64,000 nt of DNA from Candidatus Omnitrophota bacterium. Its GTDB lineage: Bacteria > Hinthialibacterota > Hinthialibacteria > Hinthialibacterales > Hinthialibacteraceae. How positions within the stretch are numbered: position 1 is the stretch's first letter; each line of letters opens with the position of its first letter. Below are positions 15,384 to 23,837 of the stretch, piece by piece. The DNA lies in assembly GCA_040755155.1 (NCBI GenBank), contig JBFMBP010000124.1:1-64000 (forward strand), given 5' to 3'. The position numbers and the translations under genes were made by a program. A model generated the notes under the pieces. The model ran no database searches and was not told the DNA's origin. It worked only from the letters and a program-made list of their open reading frames with translations.

Positions 15384-16949
15384 ATGAAACGCAGCCATTT
15401 TTTGAAACGGATTCTCGAACATTCGGAACCTTGGGACATCGCCATTATAGGCGGCGGGGCGACAGGCGCAGGCATTGCCGTGGACGCCGCCTCGCGCGGC
15501 TATGACGTTGTTTTGTTGGAACAGAGCGATTTCGGCAAGGGAACGTCGAGCCGATCTACGAAACTCGTGCACGGCGGAGTGCGCTATCTTCAGCAAGGCA
15601 ATATGTCCCTCGTCATGGAAGCCCTAAAAGAGCGCGGCATCTTACTGCAGAACGCGCCCCACCTGGTGCGCGACATGCAATTCGTCGTGCCCAACTATCA
15701 TTGGTGGGAAGCGCCATTCTACGGGATCGGCCTCAAGGTTTATGACGCGCTCGCCGGAAAGTATGGCTTCGGCCATTCTTCTTTATTAACGCGGGAGGAG
15801 GTTCTGACTCGCATTCCGACGTTGGAACAGGTTGGCTTGCGCGGCGGAGTGCTGTATCACGACGGCCAGTTCGACGACAGCCGCCTGCTTGTCAACCTTA
15901 TCCAAACCGCCGCCGAACAAGGCGCCTGCCTGATGAATTACGCGCGGGTTTTACGAATCGTAAAAGACTCCGACGGTTACGCCGACGGTCTCGAATTTCA
16001 GGATGAAGAGACGGGATTGAGTCATACGCTGAACGCCCGTTGCATCGTTAACGCCGCCGGTCCTTTTGGCGACGAAGTGCGGCGGCTTGACGATCCTTGC
16101 GCCGTCAACCTAATGGTTCCAAGCCAAGGCGTGCACATTGTTCTCGACCGATCCTTTCTTCCCGGAGATGCGGCCATCATGGTTCCGCACACGCGAGACG
16201 GCCGCGTAATGTTCGCTATACCGTGGCATGGCTATACCGTCGTGGGAACCACCGATACGCCGATATCCGAAGTTTGTCTGGAACCGGCGCCCCTTCCCCA
16301 TGAAGTGGATTTCATTCTCGAAACGGCGGGCAATTATCTCGCCAAACGGCCAACGCGCGCCGATATTCTCAGCGTATTTACCGGCATCCGTCCCTTAGTC
16401 AAAAGCGGCGACGCTTCATCTACGGCGTCGTTATCCCGCGATCATAGCATCCATATCTCGCAATCCGGTCTCTTGACTATCGCAGGCGGCAAGTGGACGA
16501 CCTACCGCAAAATGGCCGAAGATGTTGTGGATCATGCGATCGTTTTGGCGCGTCTCGAAGAGCGTCCCTGCATTACCCGTGAATTGCGCATACATGGCTA
16601 TTGCCAGCAAGCGGATAAAATCGGCGCGTTCGCCTGCTACGGCTCGGACGCCGTACAAATTGAACAGATATTGGAGGAACAGCCGGAATTGGCCCAACCG
16701 TTATGCGAGTCCCTGTTCATTTGCGGCGTTCATGTAGTATGGGCGGCGCGCTTTGAAATGGCGCGTACGGTCGACGACGTTCTCGCCCGGCGCACCCGCG
16801 CCCTTTTTCTCAATGTCCAAGCCGCCTTAGCGATGGCTCCCGTCGTAGCCCGCCTGCTGGCGGCGGAGTTAGGATTTGACGAATCCCGGCAACAACGTCA
16901 GATCGAAACGTTCAAGAAAATAGCCGAAAAATTCACGGTCAAACCATGA
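15384..16949 (+). CDS. glpD: Glycerol-3-phosphate dehydrogenase, FAD-dependent
   Basis: 521 residues. It has an N-terminal Rossmann FAD motif (IAIIGGGATGAGIAVDAASR), the glycerol-3-phosphate dehydrogenase signature STKLVHGGVRYLQQG, the substrate-site segment TGIRPLVK, and GGKWTTYRKMAED near the C-terminal domain. Length fits GlpD (about 500-560). It oxidises sn-glycerol-3-phosphate to dihydroxyacetone phosphate at the inner membrane, passing electrons to quinone. It has a good ribosome site (AGGGAC) and a terminator follows. No glpF or glpK is near, so it probably serves lipid turnover or general electron input. Confidence 0.93.
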   Translation: MKRSHFLKRILEHSEPWDIAIIGGGATGAGIAVDAASRGYDVVLLEQSDFGKGTSSRSTKLVHGGVRYLQQGNMSLVMEALKERGILLQNAPHLVRDMQFVVPNYHWWEAPFYGIGLKVYDALAGKYGFGHSSLLTREEVLTRIPTLEQVGLRGGVLYHDGQFDDSRLLVNLIQTAAEQGACLMNYARVLRIVKDSDGYADGLEFQDEETGLSHTLNARCIVNAAGPFGDEVRRLDDPCAVNLMVPSQGVHIVLDRSFLPGDAAIMVPHTRDGRVMFAIPWHGYTVVGTTDTPISEVCLEPAPLPHEVDFILETAGNYLAKRPTRADILSVFTGIRPLVKSGDASSTASLSRDHSIHISQSGLLTIAGGKWTTYRKMAEDVVDHAIVLARLEERPCITRELRIHGYCQQADKIGAFACYGSDAVQIEQILEEQPELAQPLCESLFICGVHVVWAARFEMARTVDDVLARRTRALFLNVQAALAMAPVVARLLAAELGFDESRQQRQIETFKKIAEKFTVKP

Positions 16950-17010
16950 ATGGTCATAAAAACAGCGATGAGCCGCCTAACCGAAGTTTTCGGCGATAGC
17001 TGGGAGAAAA

Positions 17011-17073
17011 GTAGAAGAGCCATCCTGGCTCTTTTTTTTTTACTCTATTCAAGAGGCTGGAAGCCTCTTCTAC
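17011..17073 (+). terminator. Terminator and nested palindrome after glpD
   Basis: AAGAGCCATCCTGGCTCTTT followed by seven more T forms a strong intrinsic terminator for glpD. It is nested in a larger palindrome: GTAGAAGAG at 17011 pairs with CTCTTCTAC ending at 17073, and a second hairpin AAGAGGCTGGAAGCCTCTT lies at 17051-17069. The shape suggests a mobile palindromic unit that now serves as terminator. It faces the 3' end of the converging seven-gene operon. Confidence 0.8.
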
Positions 17074-17108
17074 GCTTGGTTTTCTCAGGAGTGAAGAATG
17101 GCGAGCGA

Positions 17109-18404
17109 TTAGTTTCTCAACATAGAAACTTCCAAGAGCGACTTCAATACCGGCCGTCCGGCGGCGCCCCCTCCGTTGTCCCATGCGATAACGCCAGCGG
17201 CGCCCCGGTATCCGTTCATAGCGGCGACGGCGTCGCGCAGTCCCGCCCGGCTTGGTCCCGATTTTTGAAAACATACCATTAAGAGATTCGCGGCATCGAA
17301 GCCATAGTCGGCGCAAGCGTCGGGCGATGCGCCGTATTTTTCCCGATAAGAATCGTAAAAGCGGAGATATTCCTCCGTTGGATTTTGATCGTCGAAAGGA
17401 TGAACAAGCTTAATCTGCCCAGAATACGCCTCAAGCAGATTTTCCTCGTTAAGACCAGGCATCCACATTAAATAAACAGGACATACGACGTTTTCATTTT
17501 TCAAAGCGCATAGCATCGGCGCGAGGCGATCCGGCGTCAGACGCATGACAATCCCGCCCGGCGAGAACTCCTTCGCACGCATGGCGATTTCCAAACTATC
17601 GCCGTTGGGAGTCAATTGTAAATGGAAGATTGGAGGCGCAGCTTCTCTTTGCAAAGCTGCCGATAGCGCCTCGGCGGCGATGCGTCCGTCATGGCGAGTG
17701 GATGTAATCATGCCGATCCTTTCGATTTTATCTCTCTTGATTCCATCTTTAACCAATATTTCCGCCTGACGGGAATCATTCGGCGGCAAACGGAAAATCC
17801 AAGGGATGCGGATATAGGTCAAAGTGGGATCGGAAGAGATAGGCGCGATCAACGGCGCTTTTAATTTGGTTACAATCTGTTCCGCTATGTGAGTTGAATC
17901 TCCGTCTATGGAGCCGATGACGGCCCAGACGTTATCTTCGATCAAGAAGCGGATCATCTCTTTGGAACCGGCGCTCCAGGGATTGTCCGACCAGCGCGGG
18001 ATCAAGCGAAAGGGAACGCCCCCATAACCTCCCCGCCGATTGGCCTGTTCCAACGCCAGCGCCGCGCCCTTCCACAACGATTCGCCAATGGAACCGTCTT
18101 GCGTCGGCGCGAAAAAACCAAAACGGATTTCATCCAGCTTGGCTGGATTGTCTTTCTGGCTGTCGACGCCAGTGAATTGCAATGGATCGTCCAGCATTCT
18201 TTTATGGGGAATCGGATCGTTTTCCGCCGCCCATAAAACAACGCCGCCCATAAAGAGAAAAACAGCCCCGCATCGCAGGGCCATTAACCATAAATATTGG
18301 AAGAAAACTATATAAACCGGTTTCGGGATTTCTTTCTCATAAAATAAACCCCGATTTGGAGCGACGGCCAACCAACGTACTATTATGAGCAACGCCTCCA
18401 TCAT
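17109..18404 (-). CDS. Periplasmic binding protein, type 1 fold (Peripla_BP_6), second of a pair
   Basis: 431 residues, or about 391 from an internal start with a cleaner signal peptide (MALRCGAVFLFMGGVVLWAA at 18284). The first ATG overlaps the stop of the preceding gene (ATGA). The leucine/amide-binding type 1 fold is clear: IRFGFFAPTQDGSIGESLWKG, ALALEQANRRGGYGG, a DNVWAVIGSIDGDSTH segment and a C-terminal DACADYGFDAANLLM helix. It is a close paralogue of the gene upstream. No permease or ATPase gene is near, so the pair may act as ligand sensors or scavengers rather than transport partners. It ends the seven-gene operon. Confidence 0.85.
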   Translation of the reverse strand: MMEALLIIVRWLAVAPNRGLFYEKEIPKPVYIVFFQYLWLMALRCGAVFLFMGGVVLWAAENDPIPHKRMLDDPLQFTGVDSQKDNPAKLDEIRFGFFAPTQDGSIGESLWKGAALALEQANRRGGYGGVPFRLIPRWSDNPWSAGSKEMIRFLIEDNVWAVIGSIDGDSTHIAEQIVTKLKAPLIAPISSDPTLTYIRIPWIFRLPPNDSRQAEILVKDGIKRDKIERIGMITSTRHDGRIAAEALSAALQREAAPPIFHLQLTPNGDSLEIAMRAKEFSPGGIVMRLTPDRLAPMLCALKNENVVCPVYLMWMPGLNEENLLEAYSGQIKLVHPFDDQNPTEEYLRFYDSYREKYGASPDACADYGFDAANLLMVCFQKSGPSRAGLRDAVAAMNGYRGAAGVIAWDNGGGAAGRPVLKSLLEVSMLRN

Positions 18405-19756
18405 CCTTCGCCAAACAGTTCTTGCCGCGAATGAAACGTAAATACTCCGTTTTTCAAAATCGCCAAGTAGGCGGGAGAGCGGTTGGAAAAGATCGGATCG
18501 ATCTCTTTTTTCCCTGTCACGCCGTCGAACGTCGTCATCTCAGCCAACTCGTCGCGTATCAACGCCCGGTTAAGACCGCCTTTTTCGATAGCCTGGATCG
18601 TCATGTTCATGCCGTCATAACCGTGAGCGGCGTAGGTTTCGGGATTGTCTCCATACCGCTCCTTGAAATCCTTTTGGAATTGTATATGAAGAGAATCTTC
18701 GCTTGCGGGATTGTAGGGATAACCCGCGACAACTTTATTCTCCTCTTTGCCGACGATATCGATAAACTCTTTCGTCACCAGGCGGTCGCTGCCCAGGAAC
18801 CATTGATCCATCCCCATCGACCGCATCTGCTTGAGGATCATCGCCGATTCAACGGCGTCGCCATAGGTAATCACAGCTTCTGGTTTGAGCGCTTTGATTC
18901 GTTCGAGTTGCGGCGCGAAATCCTTATCTCCTACTTTATAATTCAGTTCGGCCAAGAAGGGAAATCCCAAACGCGTAGCGCCGTCTCGGAACTCGTCGAT
19001 GCTGATGCGTCCATAACGGTTGTTGGCGCGCAAGGCAGCGATGCGGGTTACGCCCAGTTTCTTGAAAGCGTAATCGGCGAGCAGGTAGCACATTTGCCGG
19101 TCGTCCGTGAGGCAGCGAAAAACCCAGGGAATATTCGTTTCGATAAAAGTGGGATCGGTATCGCCAGTATTCATCATGGGAATTTCGATCTTCAGCGCGA
19201 CGCGAATGGCGATATGGCTGTTGGCGCCGTCGATGGTGCCGAGGATGGCCCAAACGTTATCTTGATAGGCCAGATTGATGATCTCATTGCCGGAAGCGCC
19301 CCAAAGTCCGTTATCGTTTTTGACTACCAATTCGTATGGCGTCTTGCCGCGATAGCCGCCTTTGGCGTTGGCTTGTTCGATGGCCAGCCGCGCGCCTTCG
19401 AGCATTTTGATTCCCATCGGTTCTTCATGAGACGCGCCGCCTGTGGCGACGGAAACAGTTTTCATGATAGGACCGATAAAGCCAATCTTCACGGATTTCA
19501 CATGCTCCGGTTCGGGAAGATGGCGACCATAGCCGCGATATTGCAGAGGTTGAAGAAAAAACCGCCGGTAAGGTTTAGTAAATTTGCCATAAGGAACGAA
19601 TTCTTGCGGCGTCTTGCCGTAATCGTCCTTCGATTCGTCGACTTGGGGCGGCAATGCCGTTGTATCCATCACCCGTTGAAGGTTCTCTTCGCCTTTCGCC
19701 AGAGAAAAAAACATAAGGAACGCCGCAATAGCAAAAATCGCAAAAAACCGTTTCAT
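18401..19756 (-). CDS. Periplasmic binding protein, type 1 fold (Peripla_BP_6), first of a pair
   Basis: 451 residues from ATG 19756 (MKRFFAIFAIAAFLMFFSLA, signal peptide); AGGAGG sits seven bases upstream, whereas the ATG two codons earlier is too close to it. An unusual N-terminal extension (about 25-85, basic and aromatic) precedes the family fold: VKIGFIGPIMKTVS, GARLAIEQANAKGGYRG, DNVWAILGTIDGANSHIAI, DQWFLGSDRLV and AAHGYDGMNMTIQAI. These proteins bind amino acids, amides, aromatic acids or urea. The extension and the lack of transporter genes are unusual. It is tightly spaced after the propeller gene (13 bases). Confidence 0.87.
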   Translation of the reverse strand: MKRFFAIFAIAAFLMFFSLAKGEENLQRVMDTTALPPQVDESKDDYGKTPQEFVPYGKFTKPYRRFFLQPLQYRGYGRHLPEPEHVKSVKIGFIGPIMKTVSVATGGASHEEPMGIKMLEGARLAIEQANAKGGYRGKTPYELVVKNDNGLWGASGNEIINLAYQDNVWAILGTIDGANSHIAIRVALKIEIPMMNTGDTDPTFIETNIPWVFRCLTDDRQMCYLLADYAFKKLGVTRIAALRANNRYGRISIDEFRDGATRLGFPFLAELNYKVGDKDFAPQLERIKALKPEAVITYGDAVESAMILKQMRSMGMDQWFLGSDRLVTKEFIDIVGKEENKVVAGYPYNPASEDSLHIQFQKDFKERYGDNPETYAAHGYDGMNMTIQAIEKGGLNRALIRDELAEMTTFDGVTGKKEIDPIFSNRSPAYLAILKNGVFTFHSRQELFGEG

Positions 19757-19769
19757 CGCCATTCCTCCT

Positions 19770-20939
19770 TTATTTGGATTTCGACGATTCGTTCGGCGAG
19801 GATTGATTATTCTTCAAACCAGGCCAATAACCTTTTCCAATTCCCCGCGCTAGGCCATGACCCGTACCAATCCATACGTCGTCTCCCTGAAACTCGACGC
19901 AAATCATAAAATGATTGGGTAAAGATAGATTCGTAGTTTCGGCGCGGATTTCCTGGTTGCCAACGAGAACATGCGCCGTCCAGGTTTCCGCGTCTTCACG
20001 GTCGCGCCGATAGGTTACCCACGTATCGGAATCGAAATCCGCAATCGTCGCCAATCCCAAATCGGTGCAGCTGTAAGCCGACGTTCCGCTGCGTCCCTTT
20101 ATGAAATTGATGAAACTGCTGGCTAGTCCGCTGTCGATTTCAGTATACCCCCGCCAATGGCGTCCATCGTAGCGGCTCATTCCAAAATAGGTAGAAACCC
20201 AAAGGACGTTGTCGATGTAAGAGGCGGCGGTGGTAATAATGTGGATCAAGCCGTCGTCGCGGTAGAGATCGATCTCCATCTCCCGGTCGGGATCGTGATG
20301 GGCGTCCCATTTTTTCGTCTTGACGTCCCATTCCAGAATGCCTCCGCCCCAGACGGCGCAGTAGACTTTATCCTCATGGGCGTCGACGTTGTAACACCAG
20401 ATTTCATCCATCGGCGCATTTTTTTCCGTGAAGATTTCCCATTCGCCGGTGACGGTGTTGTAGCAGCTCATCCCCGCCGTCGTCGCCGCCCAGAGGTTGT
20501 CGTTTTCCATCGATACGCCGTAAACGACATCGTTGACGAGGCCGCTGTTCAGCTGGTGGAAATGATCGAAGCGTCCGCCGCTGAAGCGAGCTACGCCGCC
20601 GCCGAACAAGGCCAGCCATACGTCGCCCGTCTTTTTGCTTACGGTAATGCCGGTGATGACTCTCCAAGGCAGGCCGTCTTTTTCCGTCCAGCGCTTCCAA
20701 ATTCCTTTTTCATATAGGGCAAGTCCGTTTTCCGTACCCACCCAAAGGCGATCGCCATCGGCTTTGAGCGAAAAGATATGGTCGTTGGGCAAGCCATTTT
20801 CTTCCGCGTAGAAAGTTTCCCACTCTTTATAGATAAATGGTTCGCCCGCCAATTGGGGAAGTTCGGCTTTCTTCTCTTCGCTCCATCCCAGCGAGAAACC
20901 GATGGACAATGCGATAAAGATCCATGCCATACGCTTCAT
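19770..20939 (-). CDS. Secreted two-component-type beta-propeller protein
   Basis: 389 residues from ATG 20939 (MKRMAWIFIALSIGFSLGWS, signal peptide), with GGAG eight bases upstream. The protein is built of propeller repeats of the Reg_prop kind: NGLPNDHIFSLKADGDRLWVGTENGLALY, then DGLPWRVITGITVSKKTGDVWLA, NSGLVNDVVYGV and SGLASSFINFIKG. In two-component sensors such repeats form the periplasmic ligand-binding part. Here no membrane anchor, kinase or other output domain follows, so it is a free periplasmic propeller. It lies between the multiheme fusion (14 bases) and the binding proteins (13 bases) and is surely co-transcribed with them. Confidence 0.82.
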   Translation of the reverse strand: MKRMAWIFIALSIGFSLGWSEEKKAELPQLAGEPFIYKEWETFYAEENGLPNDHIFSLKADGDRLWVGTENGLALYEKGIWKRWTEKDGLPWRVITGITVSKKTGDVWLALFGGGVARFSGGRFDHFHQLNSGLVNDVVYGVSMENDNLWAATTAGMSCYNTVTGEWEIFTEKNAPMDEIWCYNVDAHEDKVYCAVWGGGILEWDVKTKKWDAHHDPDREMEIDLYRDDGLIHIITTAASYIDNVLWVSTYFGMSRYDGRHWRGYTEIDSGLASSFINFIKGRSGTSAYSCTDLGLATIADFDSDTWVTYRRDREDAETWTAHVLVGNQEIRAETTNLSLPNHFMICVEFQGDDVWIGTGHGLARGIGKGYWPGLKNNQSSPNESSKSK

Positions 20940-20953
20940 CGTTATTCTCCATA

Positions 20954-23821
20954 TTACAATGTTTTTAAATATTCGATTAAATCCTTCAACTGATCCTTGG
21001 TCATATCGTTGGTCACGCCATGCTCGTCGTAGGGATTGAATCGAGTCCAAATTTCTTCCAACGTTTCCGCCCGTCCATCGTGCAGGAAAGGCGCCGATTC
21101 GTAGATATTATTCAACTGGGGCACATCGAACTTATCGTTCGTATCCAACCATGATTTCGATCCAACGACTTCCACGTTGCGATTCGTAAAAAAGGGAGCG
21201 GGATGGCAGGTTACGCAACGTTTCTTGACGGGAATTTCCTCGCCGCCGTTTGTGCGATCGCGTTCGAAAAGAAGTTTTCCGTTCCATTGCGCCGGGGTTA
21301 ATTCCGAACCGGCGCGGTAACGGTTTGGGGGAAGAGGAATCGTGCAGATATAACGATCGAGCGCATTGGCTTGTTCCAACGTAAAGGGATCGCTGCGCGT
21401 AAAAAATACGGCCAACCGGGGGCCGCATTGGCGCCGCAAGCTGGGATTGGTTCCTTCCCACTTGAAAGGCGCGGTATCCAGAATGCCGCGCAAAGTGCGG
21501 TTATCGACGGGATTGAAGCCGACGCCGTCCGGTTCGATGTCGTAAGTGATGCCGTCGATGCCGCCGTCGGGATGGCAGGAATGGCAGGAAAACTGCCGAT
21601 TGAGCGTAATTTCTGCGCTATGGAATATTCGTTCTCCTTCGCGTTCGATAGTGATTTCCTGCGGTCCGCCAAGAGATATCGTTTTGACGCGTTCCTGTTT
21701 CGCAATATCAATAACGGACACAGCGTCGTCCAATCCATCCGCTACATAGACGAATTTTCCATCGGGAGAAACCGCCATGCCTCGAGGACTGCGGCCTACG
21801 GAAATTCTTTTCAAGACGTATTCGACGCTTACGCCAAGATTGTTGGGAAGTTTGGTTCGCCGGTATTCGGGATCGGCGCCGTCGAGAAGCGCTTTCATCT
21901 TTTCGATGTCGATTACAGCCACGGCGTTGATGCCGCCCCCGGTTACATAAGCGTATTTCCCATCCGGCGCGAATACGACGTCGGTGGGATCGGCGAAATA
22001 ACCGTCGATTTCGTCCAATAACAACTGATCGACCCGCCCGTCCTTCCAGAGAACGCCGAAGCCGTTATTCATCACCCATCCTTGAATAACGCGGGTCATC
22101 GGAACGAGATTCTTGGTGCGTATCAAGGTAACGAGCGCAAATTCCCCATCCGGCGATACGTCGACGCCCTGAACCATGTTGGCTTCGGGAATCACAATCC
22201 GGTTTTCAACGAAGCCCGTACCGGAATTGATGACAGTAACCTCAGAGCGACAGGGTGTGCGGAAAGGAATGAAATGGGACAGATTGTTGGTTAAGTAAAA
22301 CCGCTTTCCATCCGGCGAGCGGGCGATTCCCCAAGCGCCCCGCCCGGCGGAGAGGCGCTTCGCTTCCGCGCCCCGGCGCAAATCCACAACGGAAACGTCA
22401 TAGGACCCGGCGTTAGCGACGTAGAGATAATGGCCATCCCCATCGGTCATCAGCTCATGGGGTTCGTCGCCGACGGAAATGTGGAATAACACCCCCAAAG
22501 TGGCGGCGTCAATGACGGAAACCGTATCCGAACCGCGATTGCTGACGTAAAGAAATTTTTCGTCCCGAGAAAGAGCGATATCGTGCGGCTGATCCTGGAC
22601 TTCAAATTCGGAGACGATCTCGCTCGTTTCCGGATCCAAGACGATGACGCTGTCGGAGGCTTCGCAAGCGACGTATAACCGTTTGCCGTCGCGGCTGAAT
22701 TCCAAGTTGAAAGGAGTTTTATATTTTCCAATAAACGCCGCCTTTCTTTCCGGCGGTTTGCCGTGTTCGATCTTCTTCCACATAGCGTCGAAGTCGAACG
22801 GCTTTCCATCGATTTCTTTGGGATGGCATTTCAAGCAGGTCTCGCGATCGGCTTTCTGCAATCCGGCCTGACGAGCGGCGATGGGATCGTTCATCACCGC
22901 TTCGGGAATATACTCGCTGCCGGGGCCGTGGCAGCTTTCGCACTGGACTCCCTGGCCTATATCGAAAGACTCCATAAATCTTCCCGCCGGTTCGCCGCCG
23001 CCGGTGGAATGGCATTTCAGACATTCCGCCGCTTCCTGGGGATTGCTTTCGATTCCCTTGTTTCTGGCAATCTCTTCCGCCTTCGTAGTTCCCAGAATCG
23101 CGTAGGCGTTGGCATGGGAAGAGAGGCGCCATTTGCTGAAGGGATACCCTTTCTCTTCTCCACGATGGCATTTGGCGCAAACCATGACGCCGACGTATGT
23201 TGGTCCGGGCAAAGGTTCGATGGAAGGAGTCTTTATTTTGATCTCGCCGCCTCTGCCGGAATGATCGATTTCGCAAAGCGCTTGCTTGAAATCGAATTTC
23301 TTAACCTTAATGACGGCGGTGTGGGAGCCTTTTTCCTTATGGCATACTAAACAGGTGGTTTCATTACTGGCGTTATCGTCCGGCATTCGCAATCCGGCTT
23401 TCATAGCTTGCTCTTTATTCGCCATGACGTTTTCTTCCGAATAGGCGCTGCCGGGGCCGTGGCACATCTCGCATTGTACGCCGTCTTCAATATAAAATTT
23501 TTCGTCGCGCTGCCATGCCTCCGTCTGGGAAGCCGTAGCGTGACAGCCGAGACAGATGGGGCTATCGAATGGATCGACGGCGATTCCGGAAAGCTTGGCG
23601 ATTTCTTTGGCTTCGGGCATCGCCAGCGCGGCGTAGGCGCGGGAATGAGCGGAGAGACGCCAGGGATTGAACTGGTTGCGCTTGCCCATGATGTTATTAT
23701 GGCATTGGCGGCAAGCCGTTTCTCCCACATAGTACCTTTCCAGCGGTTCGGCGGACTCGACGCTCGCCGTCCCGGCGGAGACGATCGCGGCGAGTAGAAT
23801 AAGGGCGAATAGTCGTCCCAT
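20954..23821 (-). CDS. Decaheme cytochrome - YVTN propeller - diheme peroxidase-like fusion
   Basis: 955 residues from ATG 23821 (signal peptide GRLFALILLAAIVSAGTASV; GAGGGGAG upstream). Ten CXXCH heme motifs are visible. Two tandem tetraheme modules come first (CRQCH, CLGCH, CEMCH, CLVCH, then CAKCH, CLKCH, CESCH, CLKCH), each with the cytochrome c554-like YVG start, a WRLSSHANAYA segment and QCExCHGPG. A seven-bladed YVTN-type propeller follows (about 360-720: FLYVSNRGSDTVSVIDAATL; KFVYVADGLDDAVSVIDIA). The C-terminus holds two more hemes (CHSCH, CVTCH) with the PFLHDGRAETLEEIW motif of the diheme peroxidase/MauG family. It must act in the periplasm or at the cell surface as an electron-transfer enzyme. 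The propeller plus diheme part resembles fused hydrazine synthase beta-gamma; substrate unknown. Confidence 0.88.
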   Translation of the reverse strand: MGRLFALILLAAIVSAGTASVESAEPLERYYVGETACRQCHNNIMGKRNQFNPWRLSAHSRAYAALAMPEAKEIAKLSGIAVDPFDSPICLGCHATASQTEAWQRDEKFYIEDGVQCEMCHGPGSAYSEENVMANKEQAMKAGLRMPDDNASNETTCLVCHKEKGSHTAVIKVKKFDFKQALCEIDHSGRGGEIKIKTPSIEPLPGPTYVGVMVCAKCHRGEEKGYPFSKWRLSSHANAYAILGTTKAEEIARNKGIESNPQEAAECLKCHSTGGGEPAGRFMESFDIGQGVQCESCHGPGSEYIPEAVMNDPIAARQAGLQKADRETCLKCHPKEIDGKPFDFDAMWKKIEHGKPPERKAAFIGKYKTPFNLEFSRDGKRLYVACEASDSVIVLDPETSEIVSEFEVQDQPHDIALSRDEKFLYVSNRGSDTVSVIDAATLGVLFHISVGDEPHELMTDGDGHYLYVANAGSYDVSVVDLRRGAEAKRLSAGRGAWGIARSPDGKRFYLTNNLSHFIPFRTPCRSEVTVINSGTGFVENRIVIPEANMVQGVDVSPDGEFALVTLIRTKNLVPMTRVIQGWVMNNGFGVLWKDGRVDQLLLDEIDGYFADPTDVVFAPDGKYAYVTGGGINAVAVIDIEKMKALLDGADPEYRRTKLPNNLGVSVEYVLKRISVGRSPRGMAVSPDGKFVYVADGLDDAVSVIDIAKQERVKTISLGGPQEITIEREGERIFHSAEITLNRQFSCHSCHPDGGIDGITYDIEPDGVGFNPVDNRTLRGILDTAPFKWEGTNPSLRRQCGPRLAVFFTRSDPFTLEQANALDRYICTIPLPPNRYRAGSELTPAQWNGKLLFERDRTNGGEEIPVKKRCVTCHPAPFFTNRNVEVVGSKSWLDTNDKFDVPQLNNIYESAPFLHDGRAETLEEIWTRFNPYDEHGVTNDMTKDQLKDLIEYLKTL

Positions 23822-23837
23822 CGTGCGCAACTCCCCT

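Noticed and set aside
16950-17282. A 110-codon frame just after glpD
   Set aside because: It crosses the terminator hairpin with its T tract, then runs antisense to the binding protein gene.
18422-19909. A 495-codon frame antisense to the first binding protein
   Set aside because: Shadow of a well supported Peripla_BP_6 gene; no ribosome site or family match.
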